A stretch of 53,326 nt of DNA from Candidatus Moraniibacteriota bacterium (GTDB taxonomy: Bacteria > Patescibacteriota > Minisyncoccia > Moranbacterales > UBA2206), in the NCBI GenBank assembly GCA_013334765.1, contig JAAXWW010000006.1, positions 1 to 53,326 of the forward strand. The letters are read 5' to 3'. A model generated the notes under the pieces. The model searched no databases and was not told the DNA's origin. It saw nothing but the letters and a program-made list of their open reading frames with translations. Numbering within the stretch: the stretch's first letter is position 1; each line of letters starts with the position of its first letter. A program made the translations under genes and the position numbers. Shown here one piece after another: positions 8,964 through 17,079 of this stretch.

Positions 8964-9440
8964 CTATACCAGCTCGACAGGCTTTATGACTATCCGCCTG
9001 TCGTCTCCTTCTCCGATACTCTCCGTCTGGATCCTTTCATCCTTGGACATTTCCAGATGCACCACCCTTCTTTCATATGGAGTCATGGGACGCATCACGA
9101 CGGCCCTTTTCTCAGAAACAGCCTCATCTGCAAGATTCTTTGCCAGCTTGACTATCGACTCATTCTTTTCTTTCCGATAGGAATTGACGTCCAATATGAA
9201 GTTCACATTCTCATCGAAACGCTTCCTGACCATGACTCTTGCTATATGCTGTAGGGACTGCAGATTCACCCCGTATTGTCCGATAAGAAAGCTGGACTCT
9301 TCCGATCTTATATCGCAGATTACGGTCTCCTTTCCTTCCTCTTCAGATTCTTCGATTTCAACTTCCGAAGCAAAACCCATCCTTGAAAGAAGCCCTTCCA
9401 CTATTTCTTTTAATTCTTTGTTCCGTTCTTCTCTTTCCAT
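8964..9440 (-). CDS. khpB: RNA-binding KH/R3H protein KhpB (Jag, SpoIIIJ-associated)
   Basis: A 158-residue protein with a KH-like domain (about 45-95, containing SSFLIGQYGVNLQSLQHI, the GxxG-type loop) and a C-terminal R3H domain (about 100-150, with RPMTPYERRVVHLEM, the R-x3-H signature). KhpB proteins bind RNA and influence division and envelope synthesis. The ~50-residue Jag_N domain of Firmicute Jag is absent, so this is the short form. Its place directly after yidC in the rpmH-rnpA-yidC-jag order is the textbook context and supports the call. Confidence 0.92.
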   Translation of the reverse strand: MEREERNKELKEIVEGLLSRMGFASEVEIEESEEEGKETVICDIRSEESSFLIGQYGVNLQSLQHIARVMVRKRFDENVNFILDVNSYRKEKNESIVKLAKNLADEAVSEKRAVVMRPMTPYERRVVHLEMSKDERIQTESIGEGDDRRIVIKPVELV

Positions 9441-9501
9441 TTGATTTACTTTGCGCTGATTTTCTGCTCGTTGGCAAAAAACGCGTTATATAAATAAATA
9501 A

Positions 9502-10284
9502 TTATCGGGAATCCTTCGCTTTCAGTTCTTCTCGTTGCAGGTATCCCTGCTGAACGATCATGAATAGGGTCGAAACCAGCCAATAAAGCGCCAGTCCGGA
9601 TGGGAACCTGAGACCGATAAGCAGTGTCATCACTGGCGCCAGATAAAGCATCTGCTGGGACATGGCCTGAGAAAAATCAGGATCTTTCTTGTCATTTTTG
9701 GCCTCTTTAGCCTCCTTGGCTTTCGTGCTTTTGGCCATAAGCATCTTAGTCTGAAAGAATTGCGCCGCTGCCGCGGCCACGACCAGTAACAGGCGAACAG
9801 CATTGGAAATGGAAAAATCATGGATATTTGCCGGCACTGACAGATCAAGAAATCCCAGGAACACATGCTTGACGACTCCCGGATTATAAATAAAGGGATA
9901 TATTCCTTCTGCAGCAGCCCCGTCTTTCGAAATATTGAACAGGACCCGATAGATAGCGATCAGGAAAACCAATTGCAGGATCATCGGCAGGCATCCTGAA
10001 AACGGATTGGCTTTGTTTTCCTTATAAAGCTCCATCATCGCCCGGCTTTGCTTTTCCTTGTCATTCTTGTATTTCTGCTGCACCTCCTTTATTTTCGGCT
10101 GCAGTTCCTGCATCTTCTTTTGGGATTCGATCTGTTTCCTGCTGAAAGGGATCAGAACGAATTTCACAAGAATCGTCACTATGATGATAGCTACGCCGAA
10201 ATCGTGCCCAGGAATGATGTTATAGATCAGGATGAGCAGGTTATAGATAGGTTGGTAGATAAGTTCGTTGAATAAGAAAGCCAT
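9502..10284 (-). CDS. yidC: Membrane protein insertase YidC/Oxa1
   Basis: A 260-residue Oxa1-family insertase that places membrane proteins into the inner membrane alone or with SecYEG. It has a hydrophobic N-terminal segment, the helix containing IVTILVKFVLIPFSRKQI with the conserved positive residue in the groove, the charged cytoplasmic hairpin (KKMQELQPKIKEVQQKYK) and the hydrophobic core ending in RFPSGLALYWLVSTLF. It lacks the large periplasmic P1 domain of proteobacterial YidC and so is the short Gram-positive-like type. The gene lies 40 bp after rnpA in the conserved origin-linked operon. Confidence 0.95.
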   Translation of the reverse strand: MAFLFNELIYQPIYNLLILIYNIIPGHDFGVAIIIVTILVKFVLIPFSRKQIESQKKMQELQPKIKEVQQKYKNDKEKQSRAMMELYKENKANPFSGCLPMILQLVFLIAIYRVLFNISKDGAAAEGIYPFIYNPGVVKHVFLGFLDLSVPANIHDFSISNAVRLLLVVAAAAAQFFQTKMLMAKSTKAKEAKEAKNDKKDPDFSQAMSQQMLYLAPVMTLLIGLRFPSGLALYWLVSTLFMIVQQGYLQREELKAKDSR

Positions 10285-10324
10285 TTTTTATTTTTTAATA
10301 TTTTGGGCGCGTGCTTTCGCCCTA

Positions 10325-10669
10325 TTATTGAATTAGTTTACCTTTTTTGAGAGCGCAAACGATCATTTCTTCCAATTCACCGCTTTCAAGCTTCTCCTTG
10401 CCGTCTTTCTTAATAAAGACTACCACATCGAGCCCTTTTTTCACACTATCGATATTTTTCCGAAAAATTTCCCTTATCTGACGCTTTATCCTGTTCCTAT
10501 TCACTGCAATTTTTGAAAACTTGATCCCGACCGAAACGCCTATCCGGGTCGCGCCGATAAGATTGTTTCTGGCCTTTATTCCTATAATACCACAAAAAAG
10601 AGGCCTTCCTTGACGATAAACCGCCTCAAAATCACCTCTTTTTATAAGTCTATTCTTATGGGACAACAT
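10325..10669 (-). CDS. rnpA: Ribonuclease P protein component
   Basis: The ~114-residue basic protein subunit of RNase P, which binds the 5' leader of pre-tRNA. The RNR signature is present as AVNRNRIKRQIREIF, with the preceding GVSVGIKFSKI strand and an N-terminal F-x3-Y-x2-G pattern (FEAVYRQG). I place the start at the second of two adjacent ATG codons (10669), which gives MLSHKNRL as in most family members; the codon before would add one residue. It follows rpmH by 42 bp. Confidence 0.93.
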   Translation of the reverse strand: MLSHKNRLIKRGDFEAVYRQGRPLFCGIIGIKARNNLIGATRIGVSVGIKFSKIAVNRNRIKRQIREIFRKNIDSVKKGLDVVVFIKKDGKEKLESGELEEMIVCALKKGKLIQ

Positions 10670-10711
10670 CAATGTTCTTTTTGATAACCGCCTGATACTT
10701 TAGGCGATTGT

Positions 10712-10849
10712 TTAGGCAGTAGTAAGCCTTTTTCTTCCCTTCTGTATCCTGCTTTTCAAGACATTTTGTCCTCCCTTCGTGCTCTTTCTTTCAAGAAAAC
10801 CATGCCTTCTTTTCCTTCGGAGGCTTTTTGGCTTATAGGTAACGCTCAT
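10712..10849 (-). CDS. rpmH: 50S ribosomal protein L34
   Basis: A 45-residue ORF too short for most ORF callers. The product begins MSVTYKPKSLRRKRRHGF and ends QKGRKRLTTA, matching L34: YxPSxxRRxRxHGF, central Arg/Lys/Gly-rich stretch, and KGRxRL near the end. The centre is slightly divergent (KSTKGGQNVLKSR in place of the usual MxTKxGRxVLxxR), but position upstream of rnpA and divergent from dnaA makes the call secure. A promoter lies at 10883-10911. Confidence 0.93.
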   Translation of the reverse strand: MSVTYKPKSLRRKRRHGFLERKSTKGGQNVLKSRIQKGRKRLTTA

Positions 10850-10882
10850 TGTCGTCTTACGCTTAACAAATTAGCATTTAGA

Positions 10883-10911
10883 AGTTTACCAATTAAAAAA
10901 ATAAAAGTCAA
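10883..10911 (-). promoter_or_regulatory. rpmH promoter
   Basis: On the minus strand TTGACT (10911-10906), 17-bp T-rich spacer, TAAACT (10888-10883), 34 bp before the rpmH start. Confidence 0.6.
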
Positions 10912-10927
10912 TCTATCCGGCCTTTTT

Positions 10928-11077
10928 CAGGACTTGCGCATTTGCCTCAAAAACCTTTTAAATCGCGAGGCTGTGCGGAATCCGTCCTGGTTATATATAG
11001 TCCCATCCTGACTCTTAGGAAACTGCTTTCTGTTTCTGGCTAAGAAAAAGGTTTTTTCAGCAAACGCGCAAGTCCTG
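10928..11077. repeat. 150-bp element with 32-bp inverted arms upstream of rpmH and dnaA
   Basis: The arms 10928-10959 and 11046-11077 pair at 28 of 32 positions around an 86-bp core. The outer arm begins CAGGACTTGCGC, sharing GGACTTGCGC(A/G)TTT with the arms of the family 1 copy at 45440-45592. The architecture and length resemble families 1 and 2, but the core is unrelated to either by eye. It fills most of the 427-bp rpmH-dnaA gap. Confidence 0.7.
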
Positions 11078-11143
11078 TTTCCAATGTGTCGAATGTGCTT
11101 GTTTTTCCCTGACATCCGGCTGCTTTTCGGCTATAGGCACATG

Positions 11144-11164
11144 TTATCAACATGCTTATCCACA
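11144..11164 (+). promoter_or_regulatory. DnaA boxes upstream of dnaA
   Basis: A perfect consensus box TTATCCACA at 11156-11164 and a variant TTATCAACA at 11144-11152, just before the dnaA -35 element. This placement suits autoregulation of dnaA. Confidence 0.7.
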
Positions 11165-11170
11165 CATCCA

Positions 11171-11200
11171 TTGTAATGTTCTTTTTTTTCATGCTATACT
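11171..11200 (+). promoter_or_regulatory. dnaA promoter
   Basis: TTGTAA (11171-11176), 18 bp, TATACT (11195-11200), about 76 bp before the dnaA start codon and immediately downstream of the DnaA boxes. Confidence 0.6.
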
Positions 11201-11276
11201 TTTTTTAAACAAATCCACGGGGGCCATAGAATTATCTATCGGGATATTTGTCTTTATAAAATAACCCTTTATTATT

Positions 11277-12650
11277 ATGGTTAACGAGGAACTTTGGCAG
11301 GCAGCCCTAGCTGAAATCGAGCTATCCATTTCCAAGGCGAATTTCATCACTTGGTTCAAAAACACTTCTATCATATCCAATGAGAACGGACATGTCGTCA
11401 TTGGAGTTCCGAACGGTTTTGCCAAAGAATGGCTTGAAAACAAGTATAATTTGTATATTTTAAGGGCTCTTGGCAATATCCAGCCTGAAATAAAGAGCGT
11501 TTCCTGTGTTATTTCCACACCTACTGAGACAAAAACAGTCAATGAGGCCCCGCAGATGGTCGACGCCATAATCGCGCCTAAAAAACCTTTCCCGCGGGAA
11601 ATAGCCGCTCCGATAAGCTTCGAAACCAACCTCAATCCGCGCTATGCTTTTGATAATTTCATTATCGGAGGCAATAATGAGCTTGCCCGGGCTGCTTGTT
11701 TCGCTGTTTCGCAGAATATCGGCCGGATATATAACCCGCTTTTCATTTATGGCGGAGTCGGGCTCGGCAAAACCCATCTGATCCAGTCCATCGGCAATGA
11801 AATCTTAAAGAATAATCCCCAAAGCAAGGTAAAATACATCACTTCGGAAAGATTCACTAGTGAACTGATCGATTCCATAAAAAACCAGAAAATCAATGAA
11901 TTCAAGGAATATTATCAGAAAATGGACCTTCTTATCATCGATGATATCCAGTTCATTTCAGGAAAAGAGAAGACTCAGGAGGAATTTTTCCATATTTTCA
12001 ATCATTTATACCAACTGAACAAGCAGATCGTCCTTAGCAGCGACCGCCCCCCGAAAGCCATCCAGATACTGGAAGAAAGGCTTAGATCAAGGTTTGAAGG
12101 CGGTATGATCGCCGATGTGACTCAACCGGATTTTGAAACAAGAATGGCTATTTTGGAAAAGAAGATCGTGGATGATAACATCCGCATCAGTCCCGAGGCT
12201 ATCAAGTTCATTGCCAGCAATATAAAGAACAATATCCGCGAACTGGAGGGAGCGCTTAACCGGGTAGTCGTTTCAGCTCAGCTGACCAATAAGGAAATTA
12301 CCGATGAATTCGTTGCTAATCAGCTCTCGGAAATAATTTCCAGTGGCAAAAAGAAAGGAATAACCCATAAGCATATATTGAAAGCTGTTTCTGAATTTTA
12401 TGATATCCATATTGATGATCTGGTAGCGAAAAATCGCAAACAGGACGTGGTTCGTCCGCGCCAAATCGCGATGTATCTCATGAGAAGCGAACTCCAGTTC
12501 TCATATCCGGGAATCGGTGAGAAATTAGGCGGAAGGGATCATACTACAGCGATCCATGCTTTTGAAAAGATTGCCAAAGCCTTATCATCTGATGAGAAAC
12601 TGATCAAAGAGATAGGCGAACTTCGCGAACAGCTCTACCAAATAAACTGA
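11277..12650 (+). CDS. dnaA: Chromosomal replication initiator DnaA
   Basis: A 457-residue AAA+ initiator that binds DnaA boxes and melts the origin. Domain I spans about 1-75 (LWQAALAEIELSISKANFITW), a short linker follows, then domain III has Walker A GGVGLGKTH (159-167), Walker B LLIIDDIQF (218-226) and the ERLRSRFEGG arginine-finger region. Domain IV has the DnaA signature around HTTAIHAF, binding the TTATCCACA box. Consensus boxes lie on both sides of the gene (11156, 12665, 12814). The linker domain II is short (about 30 residues), as in many reduced genomes. Confidence 0.97.
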   Translation: MVNEELWQAALAEIELSISKANFITWFKNTSIISNENGHVVIGVPNGFAKEWLENKYNLYILRALGNIQPEIKSVSCVISTPTETKTVNEAPQMVDAIIAPKKPFPREIAAPISFETNLNPRYAFDNFIIGGNNELARAACFAVSQNIGRIYNPLFIYGGVGLGKTHLIQSIGNEILKNNPQSKVKYITSERFTSELIDSIKNQKINEFKEYYQKMDLLIIDDIQFISGKEKTQEEFFHIFNHLYQLNKQIVLSSDRPPKAIQILEERLRSRFEGGMIADVTQPDFETRMAILEKKIVDDNIRISPEAIKFIASNIKNNIRELEGALNRVVVSAQLTNKEITDEFVANQLSEIISSGKKKGITHKHILKAVSEFYDIHIDDLVAKNRKQDVVRPRQIAMYLMRSELQFSYPGIGEKLGGRDHTTAIHAFEKIAKALSSDEKLIKEIGELREQLYQIN

Positions 12651-12947
12651 AAGTACGAATAACCTGTGGATAACGTATTGATATCCTTAGCAAATACCGT
12701 CTAATAACCTCCTACTCCTGTTGTTATTATCCTGTAACGCTTGCCACCATTAATCATAACCGTCTTAGATATCAACACTACCAAAAACCCTCCTCCTCCA
12801 ATTTATCCCTCTATTATCCACAGATTTTTCAGCTTAAATAAGCCTATATAAATACTTATCCCCTCATAATAGAATCATAGTAATAATAGTAGTTAATTAA
12901 AATATATATAATATAACTATTAAATACATTAGGTATATCATAATCCT
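12651..12947 (+). other. Probable replication origin (oriC) between dnaA and dnaN
   Basis: This 297-bp gap holds two perfect DnaA boxes, an inverted TGTGGATAA at 12665-12673 and TTATCCACA at 12814-12822, plus looser TTATCCC-type sites near 12803 and 12859. It is followed by a strongly AT-rich tract (about 12835-12945) suited to unwinding. No ORF is visible. The known dnaA-dnaN arrangement supports the call; a GC-skew switch over the whole chromosome would confirm it. Confidence 0.75.
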
Positions 12948-14108
12948 ATGAAACTTATCTGCACACAGGACAATCTTAAAAAAGCGATCTCTAGCTCTGA
13001 AAGGATGGTTTCCAAACAGAATACTTTGCCGATCCTGAATGCCATCCTTTTTGAAGCGGATAAAGGATCGCTCAGGCTTTCAGCGACTAATCTGGAAATG
13101 GGTATCCAGATAAAGATAGGGGCTAAAGTCGAAAAAGAAGGAAAAATAGCGGTTCCAGCCAAGCTTATTAGTAATTTTTCGGCTAATTTGCCTGAAGGCG
13201 AGAGTGTCAGTTTGGAACTGGATGAACAGAATCTTAAAATAAAAAGCGGCAGGACGCAGGCTACCATAAAAAGCTTCCTTGCAGGTGATTTTCCATTGAT
13301 TCCTAAAAAAACGACGGAAAGCCTTTTTGAGATAAATACTGATAATTTCAAGAAGATCATAAATAGGATAATCGTATCAGTGGCTCATGGCGAGGCAAGG
13401 CAGGAACTTAGTGGGGTCAATATAATTTTCAATAAGGAAGATATATGCTTTGCATCGACTGACAGTTTCCGTCTTACGGAATATTCATTCAAGCTTAGTG
13501 ATAAGAATAATATCAATAAGGATAGCTATAATGCTTTTATTGATAAGAATGTCAGTATTATTATTCCAGCCGCGACACTGATAGAAATGGGAAGGATTAT
13601 TTCCAATAATCTTTCGGATATCATAAAAGTCACTTTAGAAGAAGGACAGATATTTTTCGAAATAGGCGGAGCGAGAATAGTTTCCAGGCTTATCAATGGC
13701 AAGTATCCGGAATATAAGCATATTATGCCGACGAATTTCAAGACTACGATCATCGGCGATAAAGCTCAGATTCAGAATGCTATAAAGATGGCTAGTTTGT
13801 TTGCGCCTGGGAAATCTAGCGATATAACCTTGAAAATCAATCAGGAAACCGGGAATGTTTCCATAGGCGCTAGGAGTGCTGAGGCGGGGGAAAACGCCAC
13901 AGAGATTGATTTTGAGGCGCTAGGCGAGTCTCAGGAGATTATTTTCAACTCGAAATATCTTTTGGATGGCATAAATATGATTGAAAGTTCCAAGGTGGCT
14001 CTTTTGGCTAATTCTGAAACAGCCCCGGTTGCTATAAAGGAAGTCGATCAAAACACTAATAATATCCTAGAAGGCTATACTTATATAGTGATGCCGATAA
14101 AGAATTAA
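12948..14108 (+). CDS. dnaN: DNA polymerase III beta sliding clamp
   Basis: The 386-residue beta clamp, which tethers the replicative polymerase. The N-terminus MKLICTQDNLKKAIS, the strand TLPILNAILFEADKGSLRLSAT and the C-terminal VMPIKN ending (family: MP(M/I)R) are diagnostic, and the length is normal for three DnaN folds. It directly follows the putative origin and precedes the DUF721 gene by 9 bp. The gene is AT-richer than the flanking envelope genes. Confidence 0.96.
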   Translation: MKLICTQDNLKKAISSSERMVSKQNTLPILNAILFEADKGSLRLSATNLEMGIQIKIGAKVEKEGKIAVPAKLISNFSANLPEGESVSLELDEQNLKIKSGRTQATIKSFLAGDFPLIPKKTTESLFEINTDNFKKIINRIIVSVAHGEARQELSGVNIIFNKEDICFASTDSFRLTEYSFKLSDKNNINKDSYNAFIDKNVSIIIPAATLIEMGRIISNNLSDIIKVTLEEGQIFFEIGGARIVSRLINGKYPEYKHIMPTNFKTTIIGDKAQIQNAIKMASLFAPGKSSDITLKINQETGNVSIGARSAEAGENATEIDFEALGESQEIIFNSKYLLDGINMIESSKVALLANSETAPVAIKEVDQNTNNILEGYTYIVMPIKN

Positions 14109-14117
14109 TATATAAGC

Positions 14118-14402
14118 GTGAAGGCTCTTAGGTCTCTTCTTAATAATAAGAAATTCAGTTCGCCGACGGTTTTGGATGACAAGACCGTTTTTTATGTATT
14201 CAAGAAAGTGATCAAAGAGGATTTCGGGAATATCGGTATCGAGAAATTCGTGCCGGACTATTTCGCTAAGGGAATACTTTTCATAAAACCGGAAAGCTCC
14301 GCCTGGGCGGCGGAGCTTTGGATGAACAAGAAACGGATTATCAGAAAAATAAACGAAGAGATTGGTGAAGACGCGCTGAGCGATATCAAAGCGAAGCAAT
14401 AA
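14118..14402 (+). CDS. DUF721/DciA-like protein
   Basis: A 94-residue protein with a GTG start at 14118. The C-terminal half, GILFIKPESSAWAAELWMNK followed by KRIIRKINEEIG, matches the DUF721 core (hydrophobic strand, S-x-A/W-x2-E-L, then a Lys-rich helix and a short INExxG turn). Family member DciA recruits the replicative helicase in bacteria lacking DnaC/DnaI. Position right behind dnaN agrees with a replication role. It is shorter than typical DciA, so function is inferred. Confidence 0.65.
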   Translation: MKALRSLLNNKKFSSPTVLDDKTVFYVFKKVIKEDFGNIGIEKFVPDYFAKGILFIKPESSAWAAELWMNKKRIIRKINEEIGEDALSDIKAKQ

Positions 14403-14423
14403 ATATTTCCCAATCAATACTTG

Positions 14424-16949
14424 CTAATTGCTGACATCCGTATTGACGATTATCGAGTCGGAATCAGAATCCTCATTCACATCAGTGGCCTTCACTGATA
14501 TTTCCAATGAAGAATGCTTGTCACTGGAAGGGATTGTGTATGTGTATTCGAAAGATTTGTCTTGGCTTGATTTCAGTGTTAATCCGTTTATGCTGAGCGA
14601 TACTTTGGAGATATCATCTTTTGAAGATATGTCGGCCTTTATGTCGATCGAGCTTGAGGTTATGGTGTCCCCGTCTTCCGGGCTGTTTATCTGGACAGAC
14701 GGTTTTCCTTCATCATCAGAACTGCTTCCATCGCAGCTGTCAGGAGTGGAACTGGTCGAATAGCCGTTCGATTTCAGCCAATTCTTGACGGCACTGTCCC
14801 AGTTTTCGAATTGGGGATCGTCTTTTGGGTTTTTCGGCGCATCGCCGCGCGGATCATTCCTGTCGACATAATAAAGCAGGGAATGGGCATCGGTGAATTT
14901 CTTTTTCACCCGGTCTTTCCCATTGGGGCATGATCCGTCAGGAATGCAGTATTTCTTGCTGGAAATCTTGCAGACTTTGATTTCTTTCTTGACATTCAAT
15001 TTTCCGTCCAAGGCATCTTTGCCAGTGTTTTCGACTTCATATTTCGGGAAATCCTCGATAGGGGAATTCTGAAGGGCGGTATTCATGAACGCCCGCCAAA
15101 TCGGGGCGGCGACATATATTCCGTCTGAGCCGGCTTTCAATGCGGTGTTATTATTGTTTCCGGCCCATACGCCAGCCACTAGAGACGGCGTGTAGCCCAT
15201 TGTCCAACCATCCCGCCATTCATTAGTGGTTCCGGTTTTGGCGGCTACTGGGCGGTTAGGGAAACTCAAGGGGTTATTATCTCCGAAAACCGGAGCGCGC
15301 AGGCTGTTGGTTGAAAGGATATAGTCAAGCATCGAAACGTATTTCTCATCGATTACCCTGTTTCCGGGCTTGTCCTTGTATTGTTCTAGAACGGTTCCCT
15401 TGCTGTCTTCGACGCGAAGGATTGCGGTCTTGTCATGATGGACACCTCCGGTTGCGAATGTCCCATAGGCATTCACATGATCAAGCAGTTTGACCTCGCC
15501 TCCTCCGAGCACGAGGGATAACCCGTAGTCATCAGGTTTGTTCAGAGTAGTGATACCCATCTGGTGGGCGATATTGATCGAGTCTTTTATGCCTGCCAGA
15601 TAGAGGGTCTTGACTGCGGGGACATTGAGCGATCTTGCCAGCGTGTCTTTCATTTGCAGCAGTCCGCTGTTCTTGCCGTCATAATTCTTCGGATCATATG
15701 TTTTCCCGTCCTCAGTGCTGAAATTGGTGTCCACGTCCCAGATATTGGTTTCGGGAGTGTAGCCCTTGGAAAAAGCGGTCAGATAGACATAGGGCTTGAA
15801 GGATGATCCCGGTTGGCGGTCGCGGATAGCGACATTGACCTGCCCGTCGATGGATTTGTCGAAGTAGTCTTTTGAACCGACCATGGCGAGGATCTGTCCG
15901 GTTTTGGGATCCATGGCGACCAGAGCCGCATTGGAAGCGTTGTATTTGACGTTGTTAGCGGCGCCTTCTTTTACGGCTTTTTCCGCGGCCTGCTGCTTGT
16001 TCCAATCGAGGGTGGTATATGCTTTCAATCCTCCCTGTTCCACTGCCTGTTCGCCGTATCTGTTTTCCAGGTATTCTTTCACATACATGACGAAATGCGG
16101 CGCGGATATGTTTTCAGAGGGCGCTTTTATTTTCGAAAGGACGTCAACAGCCTTGGCTTCATCAGCTTGTTCCTGGGTGATATACCCAAGCTTCGCCATC
16201 TGGTTGAGCGCATATTGCTGGCGTCCGATGAGGGCATCGGTGTGGTTTCCGTAAGGGGAATAATAGGACGGAGCTTGCGGAAGGGACGCGAGGAGGGCTG
16301 ATTCGTCAAGGGACAATTCCTCGGCATGCTGTCCGAAAAACGTCTGGGCTGCTGCTTCGATGCCGTAGGCGTTGGATCCGTAGGGTATCTCATTGAGATA
16401 CATGCCGAGGATATCGTTTTTCGAGAATTTCTGTTCCAGCTCGATAGCCAGGATAACCTCTTTTATTTTCCTGATGAGTGTCCGCTCTGATGTCAGGATG
16501 GAATTCTTTATGAGCTGCTGGGTTATGGTAGACGCTCCCTGTTTGGCTCCGCGATGGAAAATATCGACGAGAGCCGAACGGAAAATGGAAGTTATCTTTA
16601 TCCCGTGATGCAGATAGAAGTCCTGGTCTTCCAGTGAGATGGTGGCGTATTTGACGGCTTCGGGCATCTGGGCGAAATCTATCTGGGTTCTTTTCTCTTC
16701 GCCATGGATGTCATAGAGCAGGTGCTGCCCGGTACGGTCATATATCTTAGTGGACTCGATGATTTTGCGACTGCTGACCGATCCGGGGCTGGGAAGGTCT
16801 TTCCATGCCCAGGCGAATACGCCGACGACGAAAACGAACCCGGCTATCGCCAGAATGCCGAGATATTTGAATATTTTCTTCCAATTCCAGTTAAAGCGGG
16901 ATCTTCTCGCGGGCCTCCGGAAGTCCCTAGGTGAGAATGCTTGCCACAT
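14424..16949 (-). CDS. Class A penicillin-binding protein (PBP1A-like)
   Basis: An 841-residue bifunctional peptidoglycan synthase. It has a basic cytoplasmic tail, a transmembrane helix (about 28-50), a GT51 glycosyltransferase domain (about 75-260; catalytic Glu107 in LEDQDFYLHHG, and KQGASTITQQL) and a transpeptidase domain with SSFK (active-site Ser), SLN and KTGT in the right order. The last ~90 residues (after a Ser/Asp-rich linker near 745) form an Ig-like Big domain with VQINSPEDGDTI. Its own promoter lies at 16986-17014, so it is probably independent of the ligase cluster, though co-directional with it. Confidence 0.93.
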   Translation of the reverse strand: MWQAFSPRDFRRPARRSRFNWNWKKIFKYLGILAIAGFVFVVGVFAWAWKDLPSPGSVSSRKIIESTKIYDRTGQHLLYDIHGEEKRTQIDFAQMPEAVKYATISLEDQDFYLHHGIKITSIFRSALVDIFHRGAKQGASTITQQLIKNSILTSERTLIRKIKEVILAIELEQKFSKNDILGMYLNEIPYGSNAYGIEAAAQTFFGQHAEELSLDESALLASLPQAPSYYSPYGNHTDALIGRQQYALNQMAKLGYITQEQADEAKAVDVLSKIKAPSENISAPHFVMYVKEYLENRYGEQAVEQGGLKAYTTLDWNKQQAAEKAVKEGAANNVKYNASNAALVAMDPKTGQILAMVGSKDYFDKSIDGQVNVAIRDRQPGSSFKPYVYLTAFSKGYTPETNIWDVDTNFSTEDGKTYDPKNYDGKNSGLLQMKDTLARSLNVPAVKTLYLAGIKDSINIAHQMGITTLNKPDDYGLSLVLGGGEVKLLDHVNAYGTFATGGVHHDKTAILRVEDSKGTVLEQYKDKPGNRVIDEKYVSMLDYILSTNSLRAPVFGDNNPLSFPNRPVAAKTGTTNEWRDGWTMGYTPSLVAGVWAGNNNNTALKAGSDGIYVAAPIWRAFMNTALQNSPIEDFPKYEVENTGKDALDGKLNVKKEIKVCKISSKKYCIPDGSCPNGKDRVKKKFTDAHSLLYYVDRNDPRGDAPKNPKDDPQFENWDSAVKNWLKSNGYSTSSTPDSCDGSSSDDEGKPSVQINSPEDGDTITSSSIDIKADISSKDDISKVSLSINGLTLKSSQDKSFEYTYTIPSSDKHSSLEISVKATDVNEDSDSDSIIVNTDVSN

Positions 16950-16985
16950 AAAATAAAAGATATGTCAATTAAACAAATTTGTTCT

Positions 16986-17049
16986 AGTTTAACTGATTTT
17001 GGGGAAATGTTCAAGGATGTGACAAATGATGCCGAGCAGGTCATTTGTC
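16986..17049 (-). promoter_or_regulatory. PBP promoter with adjacent inverted repeat
   Basis: On the minus strand TTGAAC (17014-17009), 17 bp, TAAACT (16991-16986). Directly upstream of the -35 is a perfect 9-bp inverted repeat (17021-17029 with 17041-17049, 11-base loop) without a T-tract, so it looks more like a protein-binding site than a terminator. Confidence 0.5.
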
Positions 17050-17079
17050 GGCGATCCTATGCTTTTTCAATGCGCGTCT

